Assembly: GCA_000433635.1 (NCBI GenBank)
Contig: HF997842.1
Span: forward strand, 1-35,685
DNA: 35,685 bases
Source of the DNA: Ruminococcus sp. CAG:254
GTDB lineage: Bacteria; Bacillota; Clostridia; Oscillospirales; Ruminococcaceae
Direction: 5' to 3'
The notes under the pieces were generated by a model. That model ran no database searches. It had not been told where the DNA came from and saw only the letters and a program-made list of their open reading frames with translations. Below are positions 7,172 to 14,242 of the stretch, one piece after another. The translations under genes and the position numbers were made by a program. How positions within the stretch are numbered: position 1 is the stretch's first letter; every line of letters starts with the position of its first letter.

Positions 7172-8026
7172 ATGCAACAATTGCTGCAAATTTTGGTGGC
7201 TGGCGGTGACCGCCGCCAACAATATGCCGCCCAAAAACTTGCCAAGTCGCCGCAGCTTTCCGTGACGACAATCGGATTTTCTCAGTCAGATTCTGAAACA
7301 TTACCAGAATTTGACGTTCTCATCCTGCCCATTCACACGACAGCCGAATCTGTGCCGTCCAAAAATGGGAACTTGTCGCTGCCCGAATTGCTGTCCCATG
7401 TGAAAAAAGGCGGTCTGGTGTGCGGCGGCGTACTCCCCGAAGCTGTTTGCCGGATGTGTCAAGAACAAGAACTGTGTTTTTGCGATTATTTTCAGCGGGA
7501 GGAACTCTGTCTGGCAAATGCCGTTCCAACTGTAGAGGGAGCAATTCAAATTGCCATCTCAGAACGGGAAACAGTACTCTGCGGCAGCTCTGTTCTCGTC
7601 ATCGGCTACGGCAGAATCGGAACAATCATGGCAGAGCGTTTGCAGGGCTTGAAAGCAGATGTCACCGTTGCGGCTCGCAGTTGCAAAGATGCGGAACGCT
7701 GTGCTGCAAATGGTCTGAAATGGATGCATCCGTCTGAAATTGCTGCCCGTGCAGGAAAATTTGACTGGTTCTGCAACACCGTTCCAGTCCTGATGCTGGA
7801 CGAAACAGCCCTGTTCAACATGAAACCAGATGCACTGGTGATTGACTTGGCATCGAAACCGGGCGGAACGGATTTTGATGCTGCAAAACGCCTGCATCGT
7901 CATGTCGTCTGGGCGTTGGGGCTGCCGGGAATCACTGCACCGAAAACCGCTGGAGCAATCATTGCGAAAACCATCTTCCATATTTTACAGGAGAGGGGAC
8001 TCGCAGATGAAGGAAACAATTGGTAA
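7172..8026 (+). CDS. dpaA: dipicolinate synthase subunit A
   Basis: A 284-residue protein that with DpaB oxidises dihydrodipicolinate to dipicolinic acid, the spore-core calcium chelator. The N-terminal domain starts LLQILVAGGDRRQQYAAQKL. The NAD(P)-binding Rossmann domain has VLVIGYGRIGT (Gly-rich loop at 145-150). The C-terminal part contains VIDLASKPGGTDF and ALGLPGITAPKTAG, typical of SpoVFA. SD AAGGAGGG (7156-7163) is eight bases before ATG. The end overlaps dpaB by 20 bases, implying translational coupling. The product acts in the mother cell in organisms that sporulate. Confidence 0.93.
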   Translation: MQQLLQILVAGGDRRQQYAAQKLAKSPQLSVTTIGFSQSDSETLPEFDVLILPIHTTAESVPSKNGNLSLPELLSHVKKGGLVCGGVLPEAVCRMCQEQELCFCDYFQREELCLANAVPTVEGAIQIAISERETVLCGSSVLVIGYGRIGTIMAERLQGLKADVTVAARSCKDAERCAANGLKWMHPSEIAARAGKFDWFCNTVPVLMLDETALFNMKPDALVIDLASKPGGTDFDAAKRLHRHVVWALGLPGITAPKTAGAIIAKTIFHILQERGLADEGNNW

Positions 8027-8597
8027 ACGCATTGGATTTGCGGTAACAGGGTCGTTTTGCACCTTTTCTGCTGCGTTTGCAGAGGCAGAACGACTGGTGG
8101 CGGCAGGTTACAGCTTAACGCCGATTTTCTCAGAGCATGCCGCTAGCATTGATACCCGTTTTGGGAAAGCTGTGGAACAACGAAAAAAATTGGAGCAGAT
8201 TTGTGGAAAACCTGCCCTGTTAACGATTTCAGATGTAGAACCGTTAGGGCCAAAAGACCGCTTGGATGCGTTGCTTGTTGCCCCTTGCACCGCCAATACC
8301 ATGGCAAAACTGGCGATGGGCATCACGGATACCACCGTGACCATGGCAGTAAAATCCATGTTGCGGAACGAAAAGCCAATTATTTTGGCTCTGGCAACCA
8401 ATGACGCTTTGCGGGCATCGGCGAAAAATCTGGGCTTGCTGTTGAATACGAAAAATTATTATTTCGTACCGTTGCGGCAGGATGCTCCCGTCAAGAAACC
8501 ATCGTCTTTGGTGGCTGATTTTACCCAGATTTCCGACACCGTTGCAGTGGCTTTGGGTGGACTGCAAATTCAACCAATGTTTATACAAAATCTATAA
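8007..8597 (+). CDS. dpaB: dipicolinate synthase subunit B
   Basis: A 196-residue flavoprotein-fold subunit (SpoVFB/DpaB). The start at 8007 follows AGGAGAGGGG (7989-7998) and gives MKETIGKRIGFAVTGSFC, the expected N terminus; the longer open frame upstream is only overlap with dpaA. Conserved stretches include GFAVTGSFCTF, LLVAPCTANTMAKLA and ALATNDALR. It works with DpaA in the last step of dipicolinate synthesis. It ends 38 bases before the -35 to -10 region of the next gene's leader. Confidence 0.93.
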   Translation: MKETIGKRIGFAVTGSFCTFSAAFAEAERLVAAGYSLTPIFSEHAASIDTRFGKAVEQRKKLEQICGKPALLTISDVEPLGPKDRLDALLVAPCTANTMAKLAMGITDTTVTMAVKSMLRNEKPIILALATNDALRASAKNLGLLLNTKNYYFVPLRQDAPVKKPSSLVADFTQISDTVAVALGGLQIQPMFIQNL

Positions 8598-8613
8598 AAT
8601 CTAAAAACCACCA

Positions 8614-8622
8614 TGCTATACT
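8614..8622 (+). promoter_or_regulatory. extended -10 promoter of the AEC permease
   Basis: TGCTATACT is an extended -10 element (TGn plus TATACT, 8617-8622). There is no consensus -35 at 17 bases, which extended -10 promoters tolerate. Start would be near 8629. Confidence 0.5.
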
Positions 8623-8634
8623 ATCAAGGAAGTG

Positions 8635-8701
8635 ACCGCCTGTTTCTCCACCATCAAACGGGCGGTTCTTATTTTGGAGAATGGCAGTCGTTCGGCTGTC
8701 A
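8635..8701 (+). promoter_or_regulatory. two-hairpin leader, possible attenuator
   Basis: ACCGCCTGTTT (8635-8645) pairs with AAACGGGCGGT (to 8667) with one G-U pair and is followed by TTCTTATTTT, like a terminator. A second hairpin (TGGCAGTC/GGCTGTCA around GTTC, 8682-8701) ends just before the SD AAAAGGAG. If the promoter at 8614-8622 is real, the first hairpin begins about six bases into the transcript and could be an attenuator. Otherwise it is simply the dpaAB terminator. Confidence 0.5.
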
Positions 8702-8721
8702 AAAAAAAGGAGTACGAACAT

Positions 8722-9648
8722 ATGGCAGGAATTATTTTACAGCAGGCAATTATTATGCTCATTCTGAATGTGGTCGGAATGATTGCATACTACACCGGCA
8801 TTGTCAGCCGAGAGGGCGGCAAGCAGCTTTCCAATGTCGTGTTGGAAATTGTAACGCCAGTCATCATCGTGCATGCTTACTTAGAGGAGGAATATGATTC
8901 CCGTCTGGTCGTGAATTTGCTGTTGACGTTTGTGCTGGCAGCAGCTTCTTATGTCATCGCCATTTTGATTTCCATGTTGTGTTTCCGAGAAAAATCTGCC
9001 GGAAAGTTAGCACCGATCGAGCGATTTTCTGCAACATATAGCAATTGCGGCTTCATGGGTATTCCGCTGGCAAGTGCACTGTTCGGGGCAGAGGGTGTTT
9101 TCTATGTCACTGCGTTCCTGACGATTTTCTTCTTGTTCTCGTGGACACACGGTGTCATGCAGCTGACACAGACCAAGGACTTCAAAAAGGCATTGAAAGT
9201 GCTGCGTTCGCCAACGGTCATTGGTATCGCCATTGGGTTGATTCTGTATTTTGTACAGCTTCCAATGCCGGGCTTGCTGATGGATACGATGGGCTATATT
9301 TCCGACTTGAATACACCGCTTGCGATGATTGCATCGGGTGTCAGCGTGGCACAGGCGAATTTGCTGGGAGCATTGTGTACAAAGCGGATTTATTGGGTCA
9401 GCTTCGTGAAATTGCTGGTGATTCCGCTGGCAGTTATGGCAATGTGCCTCTGCCTGCCGTTTGTATCTATGGAAGTGCGGACGGTTGTTTTGTTGCTGAC
9501 AGCTGCACCGGCTGCTGCAATGTGTACACTGCAATGTCAAGTACATGGCTTAAATGACATTTATGCTTCTCAAATTTTTGCGGCAACAACCATTCTTTCC
9601 ATGGCAACCATGCCGCTATTAATTCAGATTTTCAGTATGTTAACTTAA
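8722..9648 (+). CDS. AEC-family (auxin efflux carrier-like) permease
   Basis: A 308-residue polytopic membrane protein with about ten hydrophobic segments. The start at 8722 (MAGIILQQAIIML) has SD AAAAGGAG nine bases upstream; an in-frame ATG at 8632 would put the leader hairpins in coding sequence. The pattern ERFSATYSNCGFMGIPLASALFG, quoted in part here as YSNCGFMGIPLA, is characteristic of the AEC fold, as is the repeated inverted half. Bacterial members move organic acids such as malate or malonate, and the substrate cannot be told from sequence. The next gene is a ROK regulator, but each seems to have its own promoter. Confidence 0.85.
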   Translation: MAGIILQQAIIMLILNVVGMIAYYTGIVSREGGKQLSNVVLEIVTPVIIVHAYLEEEYDSRLVVNLLLTFVLAAASYVIAILISMLCFREKSAGKLAPIERFSATYSNCGFMGIPLASALFGAEGVFYVTAFLTIFFLFSWTHGVMQLTQTKDFKKALKVLRSPTVIGIAIGLILYFVQLPMPGLLMDTMGYISDLNTPLAMIASGVSVAQANLLGALCTKRIYWVSFVKLLVIPLAVMAMCLCLPFVSMEVRTVVLLLTAAPAAAMCTLQCQVHGLNDIYASQIFAATTILSMATMPLLIQIFSMLT

Positions 9649-9726
9649 AAAGAGCGGAGCAAACATGAACATTTTCCCTATTTTTCAATAAGATGTAAAT
9701 TTTCATCAGAAAGTCTCCACAGAAAC

Positions 9727-9755
9727 TTGCAAAATCCGGTTGAAATTGTTAAAAT
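9727..9755 (+). promoter_or_regulatory. promoter of the ROK regulator
   Basis: TTGCAA (9727-9732) and TAAAAT (9750-9755) are 17 bases apart, with TGT before the -10. Transcription should start near 9762. Confidence 0.65.
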
Positions 9756-9760
9756 AATAG

Positions 9761-9778
9761 TATTGATTTAAATCGATA
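9761..9778 (+). promoter_or_regulatory. AT-rich palindrome, candidate operator
   Basis: ATTGATTTAAATCGAT (9762-9777) is an inverted repeat with one mismatched pair, extended by one further T-A pair. It begins at the predicted start site of the ROK gene. An AT-rich palindrome there is what an autorepressing ROK/NagC-type protein would use. Confidence 0.5.
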
Positions 9779-9835
9779 AAAGATTGCATCAATAGAAAGA
9801 AAGGAAATTGTGAATTGAGGGGGAGCGAATCCGCA

Positions 9836-11047
9836 ATGTGGAAACCAGTCATTGCCCGACAGATGGAACGAAAGTGGATGTATTTGCAGGTATTGCAGTT
9901 GATTCAGCAATACGGAGCAATTTCTCGTGTGGAGATTGCCAACAAACTGCATATGACAAGAGCATCCGTGACGCTGCTGATTCATGAGATGATGGAAAAG
10001 GGCGTTTTAGAAGACATCGGAACCTGTCCAACCTCGGAGGGAAAAGGCAGAAGAAAATTATTGATGGATGTGCATCCTTCTCGCTGGCTGCTGATTGGTA
10101 TTTCCATTCAGGGAAATCATTTGGTGGTTGGACTGACAACCTTGGGCATGAATACGCTAGAAAAGCAGTGCATTCCGTTTCCAGTGATGCAGGCTTCATG
10201 GGCATCCATACAGGAACAAATGATTATAACCGTTCGCCAGATTTTGAAGAGCAACTATATTGAGGAATCGCAAATTTTGGGCTTGGGTGTTGGATGGATG
10301 CCCAGCGTCTTGCAGCATTTTTTTCCGGATGCAACTAGGCAGGAACAACAAATGACAGAATTGCAGCAGATATTGAGAGATGCCCTGCACGTTCCGGTCT
10401 TCTGGGGAAATGCATTGCCGTCCATGGCAGTATATTGCCTGTATCAGAAACCAAAGCAGGAAATTATTGCTTTATTCTGTGCAGATGGGGCAGATTATTA
10501 TGTTTCTATCGTCTGTCGCTCGCATACCATGGAGTGTCTAAACGGCAAGCCGATTTCTATGCAGGGATTGCCGCTTTCTCCAAATCAAACTGTGGGTGAC
10601 TTGCTGACGCCAGTTGCATTGCAGCAGCGAGTAAAGCCGTATTATAGTGCGGAGCAAACGCCAGTCTTGTATGACCTGACAGGCGGAAAGCTGGAAACGA
10701 TGACGCTGCCGGATTTGTTCACCGCAGCCTGTGCAGAGGGTAAGGACTTTGACCCGATTCTGTCAGACTTGATGGAAGAGATGATGCAGCAGTTCTGCCA
10801 GTTCTGGAGCAGCATTCTGGTGATGTATCCGATTGAGCAGCTTTATCTGTATCGCCCTGATTTCACTTTGCCACACTGGCAGGAAATTTATCGGTATGCG
10901 AAGCAGTATATGAAGCCGGAGTTGGCTGCAAAGTTGTCCTGCGGGGATTTGACAGAAAAATGTCAGTATGCAGGCGGTGTGTTTTATGCATTGGACGGCG
11001 GTATTTTTAAGCTTTGTACTGCAGAAGAACAAAAAACATCGGAGTAA
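9836..11047 (+). CDS. ROK-family transcriptional regulator
   Basis: About 403 residues. Residues 14-75 are a winged helix-turn-helix (LQLIQQYGAISRVEIANKL, MTRASVTLLIHEM, then the wing ending in GKGRRK). The remainder is a ROK-like sugar-kinase fold, seen in WLLIGISIQGNHLVVGLTT. The ROK zinc motif (CxCGxxGC type) and the catalytic ExGH segment are not apparent, so it should be a regulator without kinase activity. The start is uncertain: ATG at 9836 follows GAGGGGGAG (9817-9825) by ten bases, while TTG at 9815 follows AAAGGA by about ten bases and would add seven residues. The ligand is unknown. Confidence 0.8.
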   Translation: MWKPVIARQMERKWMYLQVLQLIQQYGAISRVEIANKLHMTRASVTLLIHEMMEKGVLEDIGTCPTSEGKGRRKLLMDVHPSRWLLIGISIQGNHLVVGLTTLGMNTLEKQCIPFPVMQASWASIQEQMIITVRQILKSNYIEESQILGLGVGWMPSVLQHFFPDATRQEQQMTELQQILRDALHVPVFWGNALPSMAVYCLYQKPKQEIIALFCADGADYYVSIVCRSHTMECLNGKPISMQGLPLSPNQTVGDLLTPVALQQRVKPYYSAEQTPVLYDLTGGKLETMTLPDLFTAACAEGKDFDPILSDLMEEMMQQFCQFWSSILVMYPIEQLYLYRPDFTLPHWQEIYRYAKQYMKPELAAKLSCGDLTEKCQYAGGVFYALDGGIFKLCTAEEQKTSE

Positions 11048-11061
11048 AAATAAGATTTCAT

Positions 11062-11113
11062 AGAGAAAACAGTCGATTTGCTGGAAAACAGACCTGCTGT
11101 TTTCTCTTTTTTT
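11062..11113 (+). terminator. terminator after the ROK gene
   Basis: AGAGAAAACAG (11062-11072) pairs with CTGTTTTCTCT (11097-11107) and is followed by T6-7. Confidence 0.85.
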
Positions 11114-11141
11114 AAAATTTTTGTTTTTTCTACACGAACAC

Positions 11142-11170
11142 TTGCAAGCGATAGAAAGATATGTTATAAT
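11142..11170 (+). promoter_or_regulatory. promoter of the aminotransferase gene
   Basis: TTGCAA (11142-11147) and TATAAT (11165-11170) are 17 bases apart with an extended TGT before the -10. The leader is roughly 90 bases. Confidence 0.75.
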
Positions 11171-11225
11171 AAGACCGTAGCAAATTTGCAGGGTTCGACA
11201 AAAACCGTGCACATGGAAGATTGCA

Positions 11226-11254
11226 GAAAGGAGTAGAATTTCCGAACGGAAATT
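11226..11254 (+). promoter_or_regulatory. distant SD plus hairpin before the aminotransferase start
   Basis: The only strong SD (AAAGGAG, 11227-11233) lies 33 bases before the ATG at 11267. Between them is the inverted repeat AATTTCCGAACGGAAATT (11237-11254). Folding it would bring the SD much nearer the start codon. No in-frame standard start codon lies closer, because a TAG interrupts the frame at 11234. Confidence 0.5.
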
Positions 11255-11266
11255 CACACGCAAACA

Positions 11267-12541
11267 ATGAGATTACAGGAAAAGAATCATGCGGAGTTGG
11301 AGGCATTTCAGGCAGAATGTCAGCAGGCATACAAGCAGTTTCAGGCAGAAAATCTGAAACTGGATATGTCCAGAGGGAAGCCAGCACCAGCACAGTTGGA
11401 ACTGAGCATGGATATGATGGATTGCCTGAAGAAGGGCGATTATCGGGCTGAAAACGGTCTGGACTGCCGGAACTACGGGGTTCTGGATGGACTGCCGGAA
11501 ACAAAGGCATTCTTTGCACCGATGCTGGGCGTAAAGCCGGAAGAAATTATTGTATACGGAAACTCCAGCCTGAACATTATGTACTGGGTAATGTCTGTTG
11601 CAATGACCAACGGTGTTTTGGGTGGCACACCATGGGGCAAACTGGATCATGTGAAGTTCCTGTGTCCGGTTCCGGGATATGACCGCCATTTTGCAGTAAC
11701 CCAGTTCTTTGGTATGGAACTGATCAATGTGCCGATGAACGAAGATGGCCCTGATATGGACATCGTAGAAAAGCTGGTTGCAGAAGATGACAGCATCAAG
11801 GGAATCTGGTGTGTGCCGATGTACTCCAATCCGGGCGGGGTTGTATATAGCGATGAAGTGGTAAAGCGGTTTGCAGCACTGAAGCCGAAGGCAGCAGATT
11901 TCCGGATTTTCTGGGATAATGCATATTGTGTACACCATCTGGTTGACAATCCGCCAGTACAGGCAAATCTGCTGGAAGAAGCAAAGAAGGTTGGCAACGA
12001 AGATATTTGCTATATGTTTGCATCTACTTCTAAAATCACCTTCCCGGGCAGCGGAATTGCAGTAATGGCAGCCAGCGAAAGAAACTTGGCAAGCCTGAAG
12101 AAGTCCTTGGGCTTTGCAACGATTGGTTTTGATAAGATGAACCAGCTGCGGCATCTGCGGTTCTTTGGCGGCAAGTTTGAAAACCTGCTGGAACACATGA
12201 AGAAGCATAAGGCGTTGATTGCTCCGAAGTTTGCAATTGTTGTCAACACACTGGAAAAGGAACTGGGTGATTTGGACATTGCGACTTGGTCGAATCCAAA
12301 GGGCGGTTACTTCATCTCTTTCAATCAGAAGGGTTGTGCAAAGCGGATCGTACAGCTTTGTAAGGATGCTGGTGTCGTTCTGACGGGTGCAGGGGCATCG
12401 TTCCCGTATGGCGTAGACCCAGAAGATGAAAACATCCGGATTTCTCCGACATTCCCGACCGAAGAAGAACTGCAAAAGGCAATGGATGTCTTTGTATGCA
12501 GTGCAAAGCTGGCAGCAGCAGAACAGTTGCTGGCTGACTAA
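11267..12541 (+). CDS. MocR-like (type Ic) aspartate aminotransferase
   Basis: A 424-residue fold-type I PLP enzyme. It matches the subgroup Ic / Aminotran_MocR family: MSRGKPAP near the N terminus, YGNSSLNIMYWV, CPVPGYDRHF, MYSNPGGVVYS, a WDNAYCVHHL aspartate motif, and the PLP lysine in FASTSKITFPG (Lys256). Members transfer amino groups between aspartate and 2-oxoglutarate. There is no DNA-binding domain despite the family name. It is a single-gene unit between its own promoter and a strong terminator. Confidence 0.9.
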   Translation: MRLQEKNHAELEAFQAECQQAYKQFQAENLKLDMSRGKPAPAQLELSMDMMDCLKKGDYRAENGLDCRNYGVLDGLPETKAFFAPMLGVKPEEIIVYGNSSLNIMYWVMSVAMTNGVLGGTPWGKLDHVKFLCPVPGYDRHFAVTQFFGMELINVPMNEDGPDMDIVEKLVAEDDSIKGIWCVPMYSNPGGVVYSDEVVKRFAALKPKAADFRIFWDNAYCVHHLVDNPPVQANLLEEAKKVGNEDICYMFASTSKITFPGSGIAVMAASERNLASLKKSLGFATIGFDKMNQLRHLRFFGGKFENLLEHMKKHKALIAPKFAIVVNTLEKELGDLDIATWSNPKGGYFISFNQKGCAKRIVQLCKDAGVVLTGAGASFPYGVDPEDENIRISPTFPTEEELQKAMDVFVCSAKLAAAEQLLAD

Positions 12542-12565
12542 TTAGAACAGAAAAACGATAAAAAT

Positions 12566-12612
12566 AACACCGCTGCGGATGGAATTGCAACCTCCGCAGC
12601 GGTGTTTTGTGT
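12566..12612. terminator. bidirectional terminator between aminotransferase and putP
   Basis: A perfect 14-base-pair stem (AACACCGCTGCGGA with its complement ending at 12606) has T-rich sequence on both strands, serving the two convergent genes. Confidence 0.9.
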
Positions 12613-12636
12613 TTCAGAATGATGAAATGATTGATT

Positions 12637-14193
12637 TTACTGTTTGCATTCTGCCTGAACAGCTTCAAATTCTTCTACCAGTTCGTTATCCGGTGCTTTT
12701 GTCAGCAGCGAAACAATAACAATGGCAGCCAGAGCCACGATAAAAGCTGGCAGCAGTTCGTATAGATCCCATGCTCCGCCCAGCGGACGAACGAGGAACT
12801 TCCATACAAATACCATCACACCGCCGGCAACCAGTCCAGCCAAAGCTCCCCACTTGTTGGAACGCTTCCAGAACAGGGCACACAGCATAACAGGTCCAAA
12901 AGTCGCACCAAATCCAGCCCATGCAAAGGATACGATATGGAAAACAGAGCTGTCCGGATTCCATGCGATACCGATGGAAATCACAGCGATAATCAGCAGA
13001 ACGGCACGAGCTGCCAGCATGGCAGTCTTTTCCGAAAGCTTAATGCCGAACACGCCTTGCAGCAGGTTTTCTGACATACTGGAGGATGCTGCCAGCAGCT
13101 GAGAGTCTGAAGTAGACATCGTGCAGGCAAGGATTCCAGCAAAAATCAGACCGGCAAACAATGCAGCCAGAACGCCATGTTCACTGATCAGCGTTGCAAT
13201 CTTCATGATAACAGTTTCAGACTCTGCACTGAAATTGTCCGGATTGTCGCCCAGTACGGAAATTGTACTGTTGGTCATCAAGGTTTTTCCAATGAAACCA
13301 ATCAGAATGGCAATGCCCATAGAGATGACAACCCAGATAGAGGCAATTCTACGGGAGGTCTTGATTTTTCTGCTGTCCTCAATTGCCATGAATCGCAGCA
13401 GAATATGCGGCATTCCGAAATAGCCAAGTCCCCAAGCCAAGGTGGAACAGATGGTCAGAATGTTGTACGGCTTTGCGGAATTGGTTGTAATATCATAGGT
13501 GTGGTTGAAAGAAAGATAGCCCGGCAGAGCCTTTGCATTTTCCATGACAACGTCAATACCGCCAGCCTTGACAATTCCAAAGACAACTACCATGACCAGT
13601 GCAACGGTCATAATAATGCTCTGGAGCAGGTCGGTTGTGCTGGCAGCCAAAAATCCGCCGATGCTGGTATAGGCAATGATGATTACAGCACTTAAAATCA
13701 TCGCAGCGTGATAGTTCATCCCGAACAGCGTCTGGAACAGCTTTCCGCAGGCGGAAAAACCAGATGCAGTATACGGCACAAAGAAAATCAGAATAATGAT
13801 GGCAGAAATGCCCATCAGGAAATGTTTGTTATCGTGATAGCGGTTCGAGAAAAAGTCTGGAATTGTAATCGAGCCGTTGTGCTGAGAATAAATTCGCAGC
13901 CGTTTTGCAACGAATAGCCAGTTGAGATATGTACCGATTGCCAGACCAATGACCGTCCAGCCAACATCGGCAAAGCCAGTCAGCAGTGCTAGCCCCGGCA
14001 AGCCCATCAGCAAATAGCTGCTCATGTCAGAGGCTTCTGCACTCATAGCGGTGACGATTGGCCCCAGCTTTCTGCCGCCTAGGTAGAAATCGCTGGTGTC
14101 TTTATTTTTTTTGGATGCGAGAATGCCGACTACGATCATTAAAATCAAGTATGCAACGATGGTAATCAACATACAAATGAGGTTGGATTTCAT
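12637..14193 (-). CDS. putP: sodium/proline symporter
   Basis: A 518-residue sodium:solute symporter (SSS family) with about 13 membrane helices. PutP hallmarks are DFYLGGRKLGPIVTAMSAEA near the N terminus, the sodium-site helix SDMSSYLLMGLPG, and LAWGLGYFGMPHILLRFMAI in the middle. It would import proline with sodium at the cell membrane. SD AAAGGAG is nine bases before ATG. It lies 49 bases downstream of the ABC-F gene with no promoter of its own visible, so the two may be co-transcribed although no functional link is evident. Confidence 0.93.
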   Translation of the reverse strand: MKSNLICMLITIVAYLILMIVVGILASKKNKDTSDFYLGGRKLGPIVTAMSAEASDMSSYLLMGLPGLALLTGFADVGWTVIGLAIGTYLNWLFVAKRLRIYSQHNGSITIPDFFSNRYHDNKHFLMGISAIIILIFFVPYTASGFSACGKLFQTLFGMNYHAAMILSAVIIIAYTSIGGFLAASTTDLLQSIIMTVALVMVVVFGIVKAGGIDVVMENAKALPGYLSFNHTYDITTNSAKPYNILTICSTLAWGLGYFGMPHILLRFMAIEDSRKIKTSRRIASIWVVISMGIAILIGFIGKTLMTNSTISVLGDNPDNFSAESETVIMKIATLISEHGVLAALFAGLIFAGILACTMSTSDSQLLAASSSMSENLLQGVFGIKLSEKTAMLAARAVLLIIAVISIGIAWNPDSSVFHIVSFAWAGFGATFGPVMLCALFWKRSNKWGALAGLVAGGVMVFVWKFLVRPLGGAWDLYELLPAFIVALAAIVIVSLLTKAPDNELVEEFEAVQAECKQ

Positions 14194-14242
14194 GAAATTG
14201 ATACTCCTTTATTTTTCCGGTTGATGATGGGGTTGGGCAGAT

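Noticed and set aside
11273..12475. 400-codon minus-strand frame over the aminotransferase
   Set aside because: Antisense shadow of a well-conserved enzyme; no SD, no recognisable domain.
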